In this document: positions 1 through 9,528 of the stretch, piece by piece
Numbering within the stretch: position 1 is the stretch's first letter
How the letters are laid out: the number at the start of each line of letters is the position of its first letter
DNA from: Deltaproteobacteria bacterium
Lineage (GTDB): Bacteria; Myxococcota_A; Polyangia; Polyangiales; Polyangiaceae
NCBI GenBank assembly: GCA_016875405.1
Contig: VGRJ01000012.1
Span: 1 to 64,000, forward strand
Reading direction: 5' to 3'
DNA: 64,000 nucleotides
Program-made: the position numbers and the translations under genes
Notes under the pieces: generated by a model
What the model saw: the letters and a program-made list of their open reading frames with translations, nothing else
What the model was told of the DNA's origin: nothing
Databases searched by the model: none

Positions 1-162
1 CCGAGCGCCGCGGCTTCGCCGAGCCCATCGGCGTCGTCAGCCCCCGCAAAACTCCAGCCGACCAAGGGACAAGGCGGCACGACGGTGCGGCCTCCCTCCG
101 CTTCGAGCAACGGCACGAAGCCCGGCGCCGCGGCAGCCGGGGATGACCGCGTCGGCTTTTGA
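1..162 (+). CDS. C-terminal end of an unidentified protein (5' truncated by window edge)
   Basis: An open frame runs from the first base to a TGA at 160-162, giving the last 53 residues of a protein that begins outside the window. What can be seen is a low-complexity tail rich in Pro, Ser, Ala, Thr and Gly, ending in DDRVGF. Tails of this kind often follow a kinase or membrane domain in myxobacteria, but nothing here shows what the folded part is. The next gene starts 20 bp downstream on the same strand, so the two may be co-transcribed. Confidence 0.5.
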   Translation, partial: PSAAASPSPSASSAPAKLQPTKGQGGTTVRPPSASSNGTKPGAAAAGDDRVGF

Positions 163-182
163 AGCCTCGAAGAGAATCGACG

Positions 183-1313
183 ATGAAGACCGCAACGCCC
201 AACTTCAAGACACGCCCCTACGCGCACGCTCTCGTCGGATTGCTCTGTGGGATTGCGAGCGCCCTCCTTCCAACGACTGCACGAGCCGAGTCCCCGCCGG
301 TCGTCGACGACCAAACTCGCAGCGCCGCGCGGGCGCTGACCGAGCAAGGGCTCAAGTTGTACGACGCGAAGAACTACGCGGCCGCAGTCGACAAACTCGC
401 CCGCGCGGATGCGCTCGTCCGGCTTCCCACGACCGGACTGAACTTGGCTCGGGCCTACGTCAAGTTGCAGAAGCTCATCGAAGCGTCGGAGAAGTACCTC
501 GTGGTCACGATGACGACGCTCGATTCGACGGCTGCACCCGCGCAAAAGCGGGCCCAAGAAGTGGCTGCTACCGAGCGCGTCGAAGTCCAACGACGCATCG
601 GCTCGCTCGACATTTCGCTGGATCCTGCGGCGCCTGATGCTGTCGTGATGTTGGACGGGATCATCGTCCCTTCGGCGCTCGTCGGCGTCCCGCGGCCAGT
701 GAATCCCGGCTCGCATCAGGTCGAGGCGCGGCTGAAGGACGCGCGCGCCGCCAAGGAGGTCGTCGTCGGCGAGGGCGGCGCAGCACGCGTCGTCCTCACC
801 CTCGCTGCCGCGAGCGTCGCAACCAGTCAGGTCGCCGCACCCACGCCGGCCGCGGTCCAGACCGCCCCGCAGGCAGCCCCACCGAGCACCGACCCACCTG
901 CCGCGACAGCCCCTGCTCCTTCCATGATCGCGCAGCCGCAGGCCTCGCAGCCAGCATCGCCCGACCACGCGACAGGGACCTCGGGACTGACCATCGGTGG
1001 AGCGATTCTCACGGGCCTCGGCGGAGCAGGCCTCGCCGCCGGCGGAGTGCTGGCGTTGGTGACCCAGAGCACCGTCAACGATCTCGTCGCCTGCAGCGAC
1101 GATCCGGCCTGCACCCGCGCCGATCAGATCGCCCTTCACGATAGGGCCTTGCGGCAACAGCAGGGGACCCTGATCGCGCTTGGCGTTGGTGCGGCCGTCG
1201 CGACCGGCGGCGTCGTTCTGTTGGTCATGGGCCGGAAGCCGAAGGAACCGAGTCGCACCGAGGCTGCGTTGCTCGCGTCGCCCGGCGGCGCGGCCCTGCG
1301 CATCCGCTGGTGA
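183..1313 (+). CDS. Exported TPR/PEGA-type protein of unknown function
   Basis: A 376-aa protein. The start is taken at the ATG at 183, because a signal peptide follows at once (hydrophobic stretch HALVGLLCGIASALL, then an Ala-rich cleavage region TTARAES); a TTG at 159 would add eight residues. Residues about 35-130 are helical and TPR-like (RALTEQGLKLYDAKNYAAA). About 150-210 resemble a PEGA beta-domain (VMLDGIIVP, NPGSHQVEAR). A Pro/Ala/Thr/Gln linker follows. The C-terminal part has two hydrophobic segments (GGAGLAAGGVLALV and LIALGVGAAVATGGVVLLV) around a short loop with two Cys. This TPR-PEGA-TM architecture is common in Myxococcota, where its partner is usually unknown; a role in envelope scaffolding is only an inference. 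No frameshift is seen. Confidence 0.7.
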   Translation: MKTATPNFKTRPYAHALVGLLCGIASALLPTTARAESPPVVDDQTRSAARALTEQGLKLYDAKNYAAAVDKLARADALVRLPTTGLNLARAYVKLQKLIEASEKYLVVTMTTLDSTAAPAQKRAQEVAATERVEVQRRIGSLDISLDPAAPDAVVMLDGIIVPSALVGVPRPVNPGSHQVEARLKDARAAKEVVVGEGGAARVVLTLAAASVATSQVAAPTPAAVQTAPQAAPPSTDPPAATAPAPSMIAQPQASQPASPDHATGTSGLTIGGAILTGLGGAGLAAGGVLALVTQSTVNDLVACSDDPACTRADQIALHDRALRQQQGTLIALGVGAAVATGGVVLLVMGRKPKEPSRTEAALLASPGGAALRIRW

Positions 1314-1344
1314 CGCGGGCGCGGTGTGCGGCGCCCTTGGTTCC

Positions 1345-1370
1345 TCCTGATCGACGACGATTGACCAGGA
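1345..1370 (+). terminator. Imperfect hairpin downstream of the TPR/PEGA gene
   Basis: The arms TCCTG-A-TC (1345-1352) and GA-C-CAGGA (1363-1370) pair with one A/C mismatch around a 10-nt loop, 32 bp after the stop at 1313. No T-run follows, so it is at best a weak intrinsic terminator or an RNA-stability hairpin. Confidence 0.3.
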
Positions 1371-1379
1371 GCCACGTCT

Positions 1380-1651
1380 AGCTTCCCCGTCGCTCACTAT
1401 TTTCCCTAGCTCCGGCAGTCGCTGGAATTCGTCGACGACGACCCATGCGCCGCCCTTCACCGTCGCGAGCTCGCGGCGGAAGAGCTCCGGGGCCACGAGC
1501 AACCGTTGAAGGCGCGCCTCGTCGAGGAGAGCTCCGCGTCGCGTTCGTGAGCGCCAAGCGGAGCCAAGTCGTTTTTCCGATGCCGCGCGGGCTGAGCAAA
1601 AAAGGAGCCCTTGGGCGGGGTGAGTCGCCGCGGATACCTCGCCGTCACCAA
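1380..1651 (-). pseudogene. Remnant of an AAA ATPase of the DUF4143-associated type
   Basis: Read on the minus strand in three frames, this stretch gives consecutive parts of an ATPase N-terminus. First comes TARYPRRLTPPKGSFF. After a shift in a T-run near 1600 comes the P-loop LLSPRGIGKTTWLR. After a second shift near 1530 come LLDEARLQRLLVAPELF and the Walker B stretch AWVVVDEFQRLPEL. The order and spacing match the AAA ATPases that carry a C-terminal DUF4143 domain. Those are normally about 380 aa and are often mobile or toxin-antitoxin-like orphans. Here the reading frame is broken at least twice, and everything after the Walker B motif, including DUF4143, is missing. It occupies most of the gap between the PEGA gene and the asparaginase gene and explains it as decayed coding DNA. 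Confidence 0.75.
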
Positions 1652-1709
1652 CCGCCGTATTTTGACGGCGAGGTGGTCTAAGGGTCCGCCGGTGCCGCAG
1701 GCGAGGTCG

Positions 1710-2822
1710 CTACTCCCGTACGCGATGCGAATACCGGCGCTCGCCGCCGACGGTGAGCTCGCCGCGCAGATCCTCCTGCATCTGCGCGCGCACGTCTTCC
1801 GACCCGAGGCCCTTGCCGAGGAGGTAGCAGAGCTTCGTCAGCGCAGCCTCCGGCGTGAGGTCCGCGCCCGGCACCACCCCGACCTCGGCGAGCGCCTTGC
1901 CCGCAGCATAGGTGCTGCTCACGGTCCCCTTGTGGCACTGCGTGCAGTTGACAATGACGACCCCGCGCGCCGTCGCCTCGGCGAGCGCGTCGAGCAGATC
2001 GCGCCTCCGATCAGGCGCGTTGCCGCTGCCGTAGGTCTCGAGCACGACGCCCTCGAGCGGCGGCCTCAAGAAGTTCGAGAGCGTCTCGGCGGTGATCCCG
2101 GGAAAGAGGCGCAGCGCTGCGACGTTGGGGTTCATCGCTGTCTGGACCCGGAGCGGGCCCTCACCGGGCTTACGGATCCGAGCCCACTCGGCGTGGATGT
2201 CGATGCCCACCTCGACGAGCGGCGGGAAGTTCCCCGACCAGAACGCGTCGAAGCCCGAGGCGTCCTGCTTCTGCGCGCGGTTCCCACGCAGGAGTTTGTG
2301 CGCAAAGTACAAGCAGACCTCGGGGATCTCGAACTGCCCGGCGATCGTCAGCGCGCCCAGCAAATTGTCGAGCGCGTCGGTGCGGGCGGTGGTGAGCGGG
2401 ATCTGCGAGCCGGTGAGGATCACGGTCTTGGCGAGATCCTCGAGCATGAACGACAGCGCCGACGCCGAGTACGCCATCGTGTCGGTCCCGTGCAGGACGA
2501 CGAAGGCGTCGTAGGCATCGTAGGCGCGACCGATGTCCTCGGCGATCCGCGCCCAGTCGTCCATCCCCATGTTCGAGGAGTCGAGCAGCGGGTCGTACTC
2601 CTTCACCGTGAGCGCGACGCGGCGCCCCTCGCGTGACGGCGGCGTGACGAAGATCCGGCAGCCATTCTCGATCGAGACCGGCACGCGCGCATCGTGGAAC
2701 TGGGGCAGGGCCTCGAGCTGCTCGCCGAGGTACCCGGGGCTCGGCACGTAACCGCGGCCGCTCTGCTTCATGCCGATGGTGCCGCCGGCGTAGAGCACGA
2801 GGACGCGCGCAGGGTCGCTCAT
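1710..2822 (-). CDS. ansA: Type I (cytoplasmic) L-asparaginase
   Basis: A 370-aa protein that hydrolyses L-asparagine to aspartate and ammonia. Both active-site triads are visible: the first nucleophile Thr in YAGGTIGMK near the N-terminus, and the second motif HGTDTMAYSASALSF near residue 110, with the catalytic Lys region further on (TGSQIP). There is no signal peptide, which fits the cytoplasmic type I enzyme rather than the periplasmic type II. The length is a little above the usual 330-350 aa, with a C-terminal extension rich in Leu and Glu. It is divergently transcribed from the glutamate dehydrogenase gene with 156 bp between the starts. Both act in amino-acid nitrogen and carbon breakdown, so a shared regulatory region is plausible but not shown. 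Confidence 0.93.
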   Translation of the reverse strand: MSDPARVLVLYAGGTIGMKQSGRGYVPSPGYLGEQLEALPQFHDARVPVSIENGCRIFVTPPSREGRRVALTVKEYDPLLDSSNMGMDDWARIAEDIGRAYDAYDAFVVLHGTDTMAYSASALSFMLEDLAKTVILTGSQIPLTTARTDALDNLLGALTIAGQFEIPEVCLYFAHKLLRGNRAQKQDASGFDAFWSGNFPPLVEVGIDIHAEWARIRKPGEGPLRVQTAMNPNVAALRLFPGITAETLSNFLRPPLEGVVLETYGSGNAPDRRRDLLDALAEATARGVVIVNCTQCHKGTVSSTYAAGKALAEVGVVPGADLTPEAALTKLCYLLGKGLGSEDVRAQMQEDLRGELTVGGERRYSHRVRE

Positions 2823-2978
2823 GAGGAACTTGTAGAATGGCGGCGACGCGGACGAGACGCAAGGCCGCGCCCCTCTTGCCGCGGCGCGTCATCGACCACG
2901 AAAAAACCGGCGCGCGAGCCGCTTGCCGCGAACTCGAGTCTGGTAGTGTGCCGCAGCATTTTGGAGAAGGTGCCCGCG

Positions 2979-5900
2979 ATGCAAACCGACGTCGTTCGCA
3001 AAGTCCTGTCCCTCGCACAGCAAGCGGTGAAGGAGACCCACCGCGACCGGCTCGACGCCTACATTCACGCGTATTGCCGCGCGATCCCGCCCGAAGTCCT
3101 CGCCGAGGTCGACCCGAACCGGCTGCTCGCCTTCGCGATGGATCGCTTCGCGTTCCTCGAGGAAGACTTCGCGCGCACCGTGAAGGTCGCGATCCGGGAC
3201 CCGGAGTCGACGCTGCTCGGCGACGAGGCGCCCTGCACGGTGATCGAGACGCGACTGCCCGACTGCGCGTTCGTCGTGCGCACGATCAAGGCGTTCTTGC
3301 GCCAGCAGGGACTGCAGATCCAGTTCGTCCTCCACCCGATCCATGGCGTGGTCCACGACAACGGTCAGATCACCGCCATCGACCGCGAGCGCGGCCGCGG
3401 CATGCGCATCTCGCAGGTGTACATGCAGGTGAGCCCGATCCCGGCCGACCGCCGCGACGCGCTGCGGGCCGATCTCGAGGCCCGGCTCGAGTGCCTGCTC
3501 CACGTGAACCGCGAGTACGGCGCGGTGCGCGAGCGCTTCGAGCACGTGCGAGGGCTCCTCACCGCGCTGTCGACCGGCAGCAGCCCGCGCGCCTCCGAGG
3601 CGGCCGAGGCGCTCGAGCTCTCGGACTGGCTCGCCGATGACAACTTCGTGTTCAGCGGCTACGCCTTCTACCCGTACGACCCCGCCGGCGGCGTGCGCCC
3701 GAGCGAGCGGCGGCAGGGCCTCTTCTCGACGAAGGACCAGGCGCTCGAGGAGGTCATCGGCGAGATCGTCGCGACCCGACGGAGCCGCGAGGAGATCTAC
3801 TCGTTCTACCGAACCGACTACACGACCGTGGTCCGCTCTGTGGCGCAGGTCCGATACTTCGGCGTCGCGCAGTCCGGCCCCGACGGGAAGCCCGCGGGCG
3901 AGCACGTCTTCATCGGCCTCATCTCGACGCGCGGCCTGAAGCAGCCGAACCGACGCGTCCCCGTCGTCGCGCGGCGCATCAAGGAGGTGATGGCGAGCCT
4001 CGAGGACCAACCCGGCAGCTACGCCTACGGCAAGGTGCACGCGATCCTCGACTCAATCCCGCTCGAGGATCTCTTCTACTGGACGACCGACGAGATCCGC
4101 GAGATCGCCGACCAGTTCCGCCTCGTCGAGTCGAAGGACCAAGCGCGCGTCTTCGTGTGGCGGCGCAAGGGCGGGCGCCGCGTAAGCATCGTGTGCGTGG
4201 TGCCCCGAATCCGGTTCTCGGAGGCGATGCGCGCTCGCCTCTCGCAGGAGATCGGCCGAGAGCTCGGCGCGCCGAAGCTGCGCGAGTACCTCGCCGAGAC
4301 CGACGACGAGTCCCCGCTCCGCATGCACTTCACGGTCGGCCGCTACCGCCCTGGCGTCGGCGACGCGGACCTCGACGCGCTGAAGGACCGACTCGACCTG
4401 CTCCTCGAGAGCTGGGACGATCAGCTACGTCGGCTCGTGTTCAAGCGCTATCGCGGTCGCGCCGACTCGACTCCACAGTCGCGCTACCTCGCGACGGTGG
4501 CCTCCGCGCAGGAGATCTGGGCTCGCTACGGCGGGCGCTTCTCGGAGCCGTACAAGGGTCAGCAGTCGCCCGATGTCGCCCTCGCCGACATCGCTCTCAT
4601 GGAGAAGATCGAGGACGGCGACGGCGTGTCGGTCGTCCTCTCGGTGCTCGGAGAGGGCTCGGCGCGCCACACCTCGCTACGGCTCTTCTCGCGCTCGGAG
4701 CTGCTCTTGAACGACGTGGTGCCCGTGCTGCAGCAGATGGCCCTGCGCGCGACGAGCCGCCTCGCGGAGCGGATCGTCACCGGCAACGGGCCCGTCAGCA
4801 TCACCTGCTTCGAGATCCACGGCGTCGACGGCAAGTCGATCGACGACGACGCGACCCTCGAGCGACTCGGCACCATCGTGCGGCTCGTCCTGTCGGGCAA
4901 CCTCGCGAACGATCGCCTGCTCGGCCTTGGCTACCTCGCGGGACTCGACTGGCGGCAGATCGATCTGCTCGCCACCTATCGCAACTACTTCACCCAGGTC
5001 TTTCCTGGCTATGCCGCGCAGACCGTCGACGAGACGCTGCTCAAGCACCCTGAGGCCGCCTCGCTCGCGTCCGAGTACTTCCACGTGAAGTTCTCCACCG
5101 AGCGCGAGGAGCCGCCGGCCGAGCGCTTGGCGGCGCTGCTGCCACCGATCGCGACCCGCTACGACGAGCTCCTCCAGAAGGTCACCGTGATCCAGGAGGA
5201 CGCGATCCTGCGGCGGTTCTTCGATCTCGTCGAGGCGACGCGCCGCACCAACTACTTCCGAGGCGGACGCGGAGACGTGATCTCGATCAAGGTCGAGAGC
5301 GGGGCCATCGAGCACATGCCGCGCCCCTGCCCGCTCTTCGAAATCTACGTCCACGGCCCCGGCGTCGAGGGCATCCACCTCCGCGGCGGCAAGGTCGCGC
5401 GCGGCGGGATCCGGCACAGCGATCGCGTCGATGACTTCCGCACCGAGGTGCTCGGGCTGCAACGGACGCAGACGCTGAAGAACACCGTCATCGTCCCGGT
5501 CGGCTCGAAGGGCGGCTTCGTCACGAAGAAGCAGTTCACCGATCGGGCGCAGATGGGAGCCGAGGCGAAGCGCCAGTACGAGGCCTTCATCGCGGGCCTG
5601 CTCGACGTGACCGACAACTACCAGGTGAGCGGGATCGTCCCGCCGCCTGGCGTCGTGCGGTACGACCAGGACGATCCGTACCTCGTCGTCGCAGCCGACA
5701 AGGGCACGGCCCACCTTTCCGACACGGCCAACGCGATCTCGACGCGCTACAAGTTCTGGCTCGACGACGCCTTCGCGTCCGGAGGCTCCGCTGGCTACGA
5801 CCACAAGGCGATGGGCATCACCTCGCGCGGCGGCTGGACCAACGTCGAGCGCCACTTCCGCGAGATGGGCGTCGACATTCGCCAGACGTCGATCCGCGTC

Positions 5901-7823
5901 GCCGGCGTCGGCGACATGAGCGGCGATGTGTTCGGCAACGGCATGCTGCTGAACGACAAGCTGAAGCTCGTCGCGGCCTTCAACCACAAGCATGTGTTCC
6001 TCGATCCGACGCCGGAGCCGGCGAGCTCCTACGCCGAGCGCCAGCGGCTCTTCAAGCTGCCAGGCTCGCAGTGGAGCGACTACGAAAAGACCGCGATCTC
6101 GAAGGGCGGCGGCGTCTTCGAGCGGAGCGCGAAGGAGATCGCCCTCTCCCCCGAGGCGAAGGCGCTCCTCGGGATCGCGGCGAACGTGGTGTCGGGACCG
6201 GATCTCGTCCGCGCGATCCTGATGCTCGACGTCGATCTCGTCTGGTTCGGCGGGATCGGGACCTACGTCAAGGCGAGCGTCGAGAGCAACGCCGAGGTCG
6301 GCGACAAGGTGAACGACAACGTCCGCGTGAGCGCGAATGAGCTGCGCGCCCGCGTCATCGGCGAAGGCGCGAACCTGGCCGTCACGCAGCGCGCGCGCAC
6401 CGAGTACCTGCTGCTCGGGGGTCGCAGCAACACCGACGCCATCGACAACTCGGCCGGCGTCGACTGCAGCGACCACGAGGTCAACCTGAAGATCCTGTTC
6501 GCGCCGCTGATGGCGTCGGGAGCGTTGCCGCGCGCAGAGCGCGACGCATTCCTCCGCGAGCTCGAGCCGGACGTCGGCCTGGCGTGCGTGCAGGACAACT
6601 ACCTTCAGAGCGCGCTCCTCTCGATGGAGCAGATCCGGACGAAGAAGAGCGGCGAGCGCTTCCTCGACGTGCTCGCCTACCTCGACAAGAACGGGCTGAG
6701 CCGGGTCGCTGAGCACATCCCGAGCGATGAAGAGCTCCGCGGGTGGCTCACGACCGGCCGCGGCCTCCCGCGAAACCTGCTCGCCGTGTTGGTCGCGCAC
6801 ACGAAAAACGATCTCTTCCCGCGCGTGCTGGCCTCGAGCATCCCCGACCTGCCGTTCGTCGAGCCCTACCTCTTCGAGTACTTCCCGAAGAGGGTGACCG
6901 AGCAATACCGCGAGCACATCCTGAAGCATCACCTGCGGCGCGAGATCGTCGCGACGGTGGTCACCAACGCCGTCGTCAACCAGGGCGGCTGCACCCTGCT
7001 CGTCGAGCTCGCGAAGGAGACCTCGCTGCCGGTCGACCAGCTCGTGGTGCGGTACCTCATCTGCGACGAGCTTCTCGGTGGACGCGCGCTCCGAGCGGCG
7101 ATCCACGGCTGCGACCTCGTCGTGCCCTCCGCGGAGCAGTACGCGGCGCTCATCGCGATCGAGGACGCGCTCGTCGGTCTCCTTCGCTGGTGGCTGTGGA
7201 ACGAGTCGACCTGGCGCCTCATGAGCGACGGCGTCGCCGCACTCCAGAAGGAGTTCGACGGCGCGACCGACGCCTTGCTCGACGCGCTCGAGGGGCCACA
7301 CCGCGCGGCCTACGACGCGCGCGCGAGCGATCTCGCGCAGAAGGGCTTCGGCTCGGACCTCGCCGCAAAGCTCGCACGCACGAGCCTCACGCGTGACGCC
7401 TTCGCCGTGCTCGCGGCCGCAGGCGACGGGAACGTCCCGGTCACCAACGCGGCCGCGAACTACCTGCGCGCCGGCCAGTCGCTCGCGCTCGACACCTTCT
7501 ACGAGGTGCTCGGGACGCAGCAGCCCGCGAACCCATGGGAGCGCCGCTTCCTGCTCTCGCTCGAGCGCGAGGCGGCGAATGTGCGACAGGCAGCGACGAA
7601 GAAGCTCGCGACCGACGCGGCCCTCCCCGAGCGCAACGTCGAGCGCGTGGTCCGTATCGGCGACGCACTCCGCATGGTGCGCCAGCTCGGTGCCGGCGGG
7701 CTCGTGCCGCTCTTCCTGATCCTCGAGGATTACCGGGCGCTCCTCAACGAGGAGCCGATCCCGGCGACCGGCTCGCGAAGCGGAATCCCGGCGGCGAGAA
7801 TCTCGGCGCAAGGCGGCGAGTAG
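2979..7823 (+). CDS. NAD-specific glutamate dehydrogenase, large 180 kDa class
   Basis: A 1614-aa enzyme that oxidatively deaminates glutamate to 2-oxoglutarate and ammonia with NAD. The start is ATG 2979, preceded by GGAGAAGG at 2963-2970; an open frame continues upstream but lacks a convincing start. The N-terminal half is the long regulatory part typical of the Bac_GDH family. The catalytic half carries RGGIRHSDRVDDFRTEV, NTVIVPVGSKGGFV with the substrate-binding Lys region, DKGTAHLSDTANAIS, the nucleotide-binding part VDLVWFGGIGTYVKA, and VIGEGANLAVTQ. The length equals the usual 1600-1620 residues of the L-GDH180 class. It stands alone between the divergent asparaginase gene and the convergent cdsA. 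Very long antisense frames within it are codon-bias shadows. Confidence 0.96.
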   Translation: MQTDVVRKVLSLAQQAVKETHRDRLDAYIHAYCRAIPPEVLAEVDPNRLLAFAMDRFAFLEEDFARTVKVAIRDPESTLLGDEAPCTVIETRLPDCAFVVRTIKAFLRQQGLQIQFVLHPIHGVVHDNGQITAIDRERGRGMRISQVYMQVSPIPADRRDALRADLEARLECLLHVNREYGAVRERFEHVRGLLTALSTGSSPRASEAAEALELSDWLADDNFVFSGYAFYPYDPAGGVRPSERRQGLFSTKDQALEEVIGEIVATRRSREEIYSFYRTDYTTVVRSVAQVRYFGVAQSGPDGKPAGEHVFIGLISTRGLKQPNRRVPVVARRIKEVMASLEDQPGSYAYGKVHAILDSIPLEDLFYWTTDEIREIADQFRLVESKDQARVFVWRRKGGRRVSIVCVVPRIRFSEAMRARLSQEIGRELGAPKLREYLAETDDESPLRMHFTVGRYRPGVGDADLDALKDRLDLLLESWDDQLRRLVFKRYRGRADSTPQSRYLATVASAQEIWARYGGRFSEPYKGQQSPDVALADIALMEKIEDGDGVSVVLSVLGEGSARHTSLRLFSRSELLLNDVVPVLQQMALRATSRLAERIVTGNGPVSITCFEIHGVDGKSIDDDATLERLGTIVRLVLSGNLANDRLLGLGYLAGLDWRQIDLLATYRNYFTQVFPGYAAQTVDETLLKHPEAASLASEYFHVKFSTEREEPPAERLAALLPPIATRYDELLQKVTVIQEDAILRRFFDLVEATRRTNYFRGGRGDVISIKVESGAIEHMPRPCPLFEIYVHGPGVEGIHLRGGKVARGGIRHSDRVDDFRTEVLGLQRTQTLKNTVIVPVGSKGGFVTKKQFTDRAQMGAEAKRQYEAFIAGLLDVTDNYQVSGIVPPPGVVRYDQDDPYLVVAADKGTAHLSDTANAISTRYKFWLDDAFASGGSAGYDHKAMGITSRGGWTNVERHFREMGVDIRQTSIRVAGVGDMSGDVFGNGMLLNDKLKLVAAFNHKHVFLDPTPEPASSYAERQRLFKLPGSQWSDYEKTAISKGGGVFERSAKEIALSPEAKALLGIAANVVSGPDLVRAILMLDVDLVWFGGIGTYVKASVESNAEVGDKVNDNVRVSANELRARVIGEGANLAVTQRARTEYLLLGGRSNTDAIDNSAGVDCSDHEVNLKILFAPLMASGALPRAERDAFLRELEPDVGLACVQDNYLQSALLSMEQIRTKKSGERFLDVLAYLDKNGLSRVAEHIPSDEELRGWLTTGRGLPRNLLAVLVAHTKNDLFPRVLASSIPDLPFVEPYLFEYFPKRVTEQYREHILKHHLRREIVATVVTNAVVNQGGCTLLVELAKETSLPVDQLVVRYLICDELLGGRALRAAIHGCDLVVPSAEQYAALIAIEDALVGLLRWWLWNESTWRLMSDGVAALQKEFDGATDALLDALEGPHRAAYDARASDLAQKGFGSDLAAKLARTSLTRDAFAVLAAAGDGNVPVTNAAANYLRAGQSLALDTFYEVLGTQQPANPWERRFLLSLEREAANVRQAATKKLATDAALPERNVERVVRIGDALRMVRQLGAGGLVPLFLILEDYRALLNEEPIPATGSRSGIPAARISAQGGE

Positions 7824-7915
7824 CTCTCGAACGCTTGGGCACGGCGGCCCGAGGTCGCCGGCTCACGCGAACCGCGAACGTGCGTCCGACCACCCGCGGG
7901 GCGTCGAGGCGGCGC

Positions 7916-8737
7916 TCAGTGGGCGATCAGCCAGTACACGAGCGTGAGGGGCGCGGTCAGCAGCACGGCGTCGATCCGATCGAGCATGCCGCCGTGACCA
8001 GGGACGATGTCTCCCGAGTCCTTCACGCCGGTCGAACGCTTGATAAGCGACTCACCGAGATCGCCGAGGATGCCGAGGATGCCGCCGACGACGGCGAGGA
8101 CCACCACGTCGCGGATCGGGATCGACGGGACGACGAGCGCGCGCGCGCCCAGCGCGAAGCCCACCACCGAGGCGACGCCCCCGATCGCGCCCTCGACGGT
8201 CTTCTTGGGGCTCACCTTCTCGTAGAGCTTGTGCTTGCCGAAGGCGCGGCCCGCGAAGTACCCCCCCGTATCGCCCGCCCAGGCGAGCACGAGCGGGAGG
8301 AGCGAGAGCCCGGCTCCTTCGGCGCCGCCGAGCTTGCGGAGGACCGCGACCGAGCCGACGCCGACGCCGATCCAGAGCGGACCGAATACGCCGGTCATGA
8401 GCTGCAATGCGGCGGGGCCGAGTTCGCGCAGGCGCCAGAGCGAGAGCACGATCCCCGACATCGGGACGAGCGCGAGCGTCGCGAGCAGGCAGCGCGGGTG
8501 CTCGGGGAACACGTAGACCGCGAGCACCACGGCCGAGACCGTCACGACGCCGACGGCCTGCGCGACGCGATCACCGGGGTAGCTCATCCCGTAGAGCTCG
8601 AGCGCGCTCGTGACGCCGGCCGCGACAAGCAGGAACGCGAGCCACCACCATGGCTGTCCGAGGAAGAGGAGGGCGAAGAGGAACGGTAGCGTGACGACGG
8701 CGGTCGCCACGCGCAGGGTGAGGTTCGATGCGGCCAT
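7916..8737 (-). CDS. cdsA: Phosphatidate cytidylyltransferase
   Basis: A 273-aa integral membrane enzyme that makes CDP-diacylglycerol from phosphatidate and CTP for phospholipid synthesis. The start is the ATG at 8737 (MAASNLTLRVATAVVTL); the frame stays open upstream but that part overlaps uppS. Several hydrophobic segments follow one another, and the C-terminal family signature is present in KKTVEGAIGGV, GILGDLGESLIKR and DSGDIVPGHGGMLDRID. It lies 11 bp after uppS on the same strand, the usual uppS-cdsA order of isoprenoid-lipid and phospholipid genes, so the two form an operon. Confidence 0.95.
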   Translation of the reverse strand: MAASNLTLRVATAVVTLPFLFALLFLGQPWWWLAFLLVAAGVTSALELYGMSYPGDRVAQAVGVVTVSAVVLAVYVFPEHPRCLLATLALVPMSGIVLSLWRLRELGPAALQLMTGVFGPLWIGVGVGSVAVLRKLGGAEGAGLSLLPLVLAWAGDTGGYFAGRAFGKHKLYEKVSPKKTVEGAIGGVASVVGFALGARALVVPSIPIRDVVVLAVVGGILGILGDLGESLIKRSTGVKDSGDIVPGHGGMLDRIDAVLLTAPLTLVYWLIAH

Positions 8738-8748
8738 GCGTTCTCGCG

Positions 8749-9471
8749 TCAGGCGACGACCTGGCCGAAGCGCCGTTCCCGCCGCTGGTAGCTCTCGATC
8801 GCCGTGAAGAGGTCCTCTTCGGTAAACTCGGGCCACAAGCGGTCCGAGAAGAAAAGCTCGGCGTAGGCGCTGCCGAACAGGAGGAAGTTCGACAGGCGCG
8901 TCTCTCCGCCGGTGCGGATGATGAGGTCGGGCGAGCCGACGCGCTGGCTCGGGATGCGCGACGACAGCTCGTCGACCGTGATGTCCTCGAGCCGAAGGCG
9001 CCCTACGGCGTGGTCCTTCGCGATGGCGCGCGCCGCCGACGCGATCTCCTCCTGGCCACCGTACGAGAGCGCGAGGGTGAGCGTCATCTTCGCGTTCGCC
9101 GCGGACTCGGAGCACAGGGCATCGAGGACGTGGCGCACCTCCTGCGGCATCTGGTCGAGCTCACCGACCGCGGCGAGACGGATGCCGTTGCCGAGGATCT
9201 CGTCGCGCTCGCTGAAGAGGTACTCCTGGAGCAGCACCATGAGCGCGGAGACCTCGTCCTCGGGGCGCGCCCAGTTCTGAAAGCTAAAGGCGTACAGCGT
9301 GAGGGCCTCGATGCCGATGCGCCGCGCGAGCCGCACGATCCGTCGCACGGAGCGACTCCCGGCGCGGTGCCCTTCGCTCCTTGGCTCGGCTCGTCGCTCT
9401 GCCCATCGACCGTTTCCGTCCATGATGATGCCCACGTGGCGGGGCATGTTCCGAGCGTCGATGAGCGTCAT
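8749..9471 (-). CDS. uppS: Undecaprenyl diphosphate synthase (cis-prenyltransferase)
   Basis: A 240-aa enzyme that extends farnesyl diphosphate with isopentenyl diphosphate units to undecaprenyl diphosphate, the lipid carrier for peptidoglycan and surface polysaccharides. The catalytic Asp motif HVGIIMDGNGRWAERR is near residue 12, the FSFQNWARPEDEV region near 80, and the signature LIIRTGGETRLSNFLLF near 190. The length matches the family. It is the first gene of a uppS-cdsA pair, and its start faces the start of the 788-aa gene across 57 bp. Confidence 0.96.
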   Translation of the reverse strand: MTLIDARNMPRHVGIIMDGNGRWAERRAEPRSEGHRAGSRSVRRIVRLARRIGIEALTLYAFSFQNWARPEDEVSALMVLLQEYLFSERDEILGNGIRLAAVGELDQMPQEVRHVLDALCSESAANAKMTLTLALSYGGQEEIASAARAIAKDHAVGRLRLEDITVDELSSRIPSQRVGSPDLIIRTGGETRLSNFLLFGSAYAELFFSDRLWPEFTEEDLFTAIESYQRRERRFGQVVA

Positions 9472-9528
9472 GGCGAAGGGGCGATTTAGTCACGAGACCC
9501 GGGTCGGGATCAATGTAGGGTTCTCGTC

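Noticed and set aside
4677-7811. 1044-aa open frame antisense to the glutamate dehydrogenase gene
   Set aside because: It mirrors the coding bias of the plus-strand gene, has Arg/Glu/Leu low-complexity composition and no motif, and high-GC genes often have such open antisense frames.
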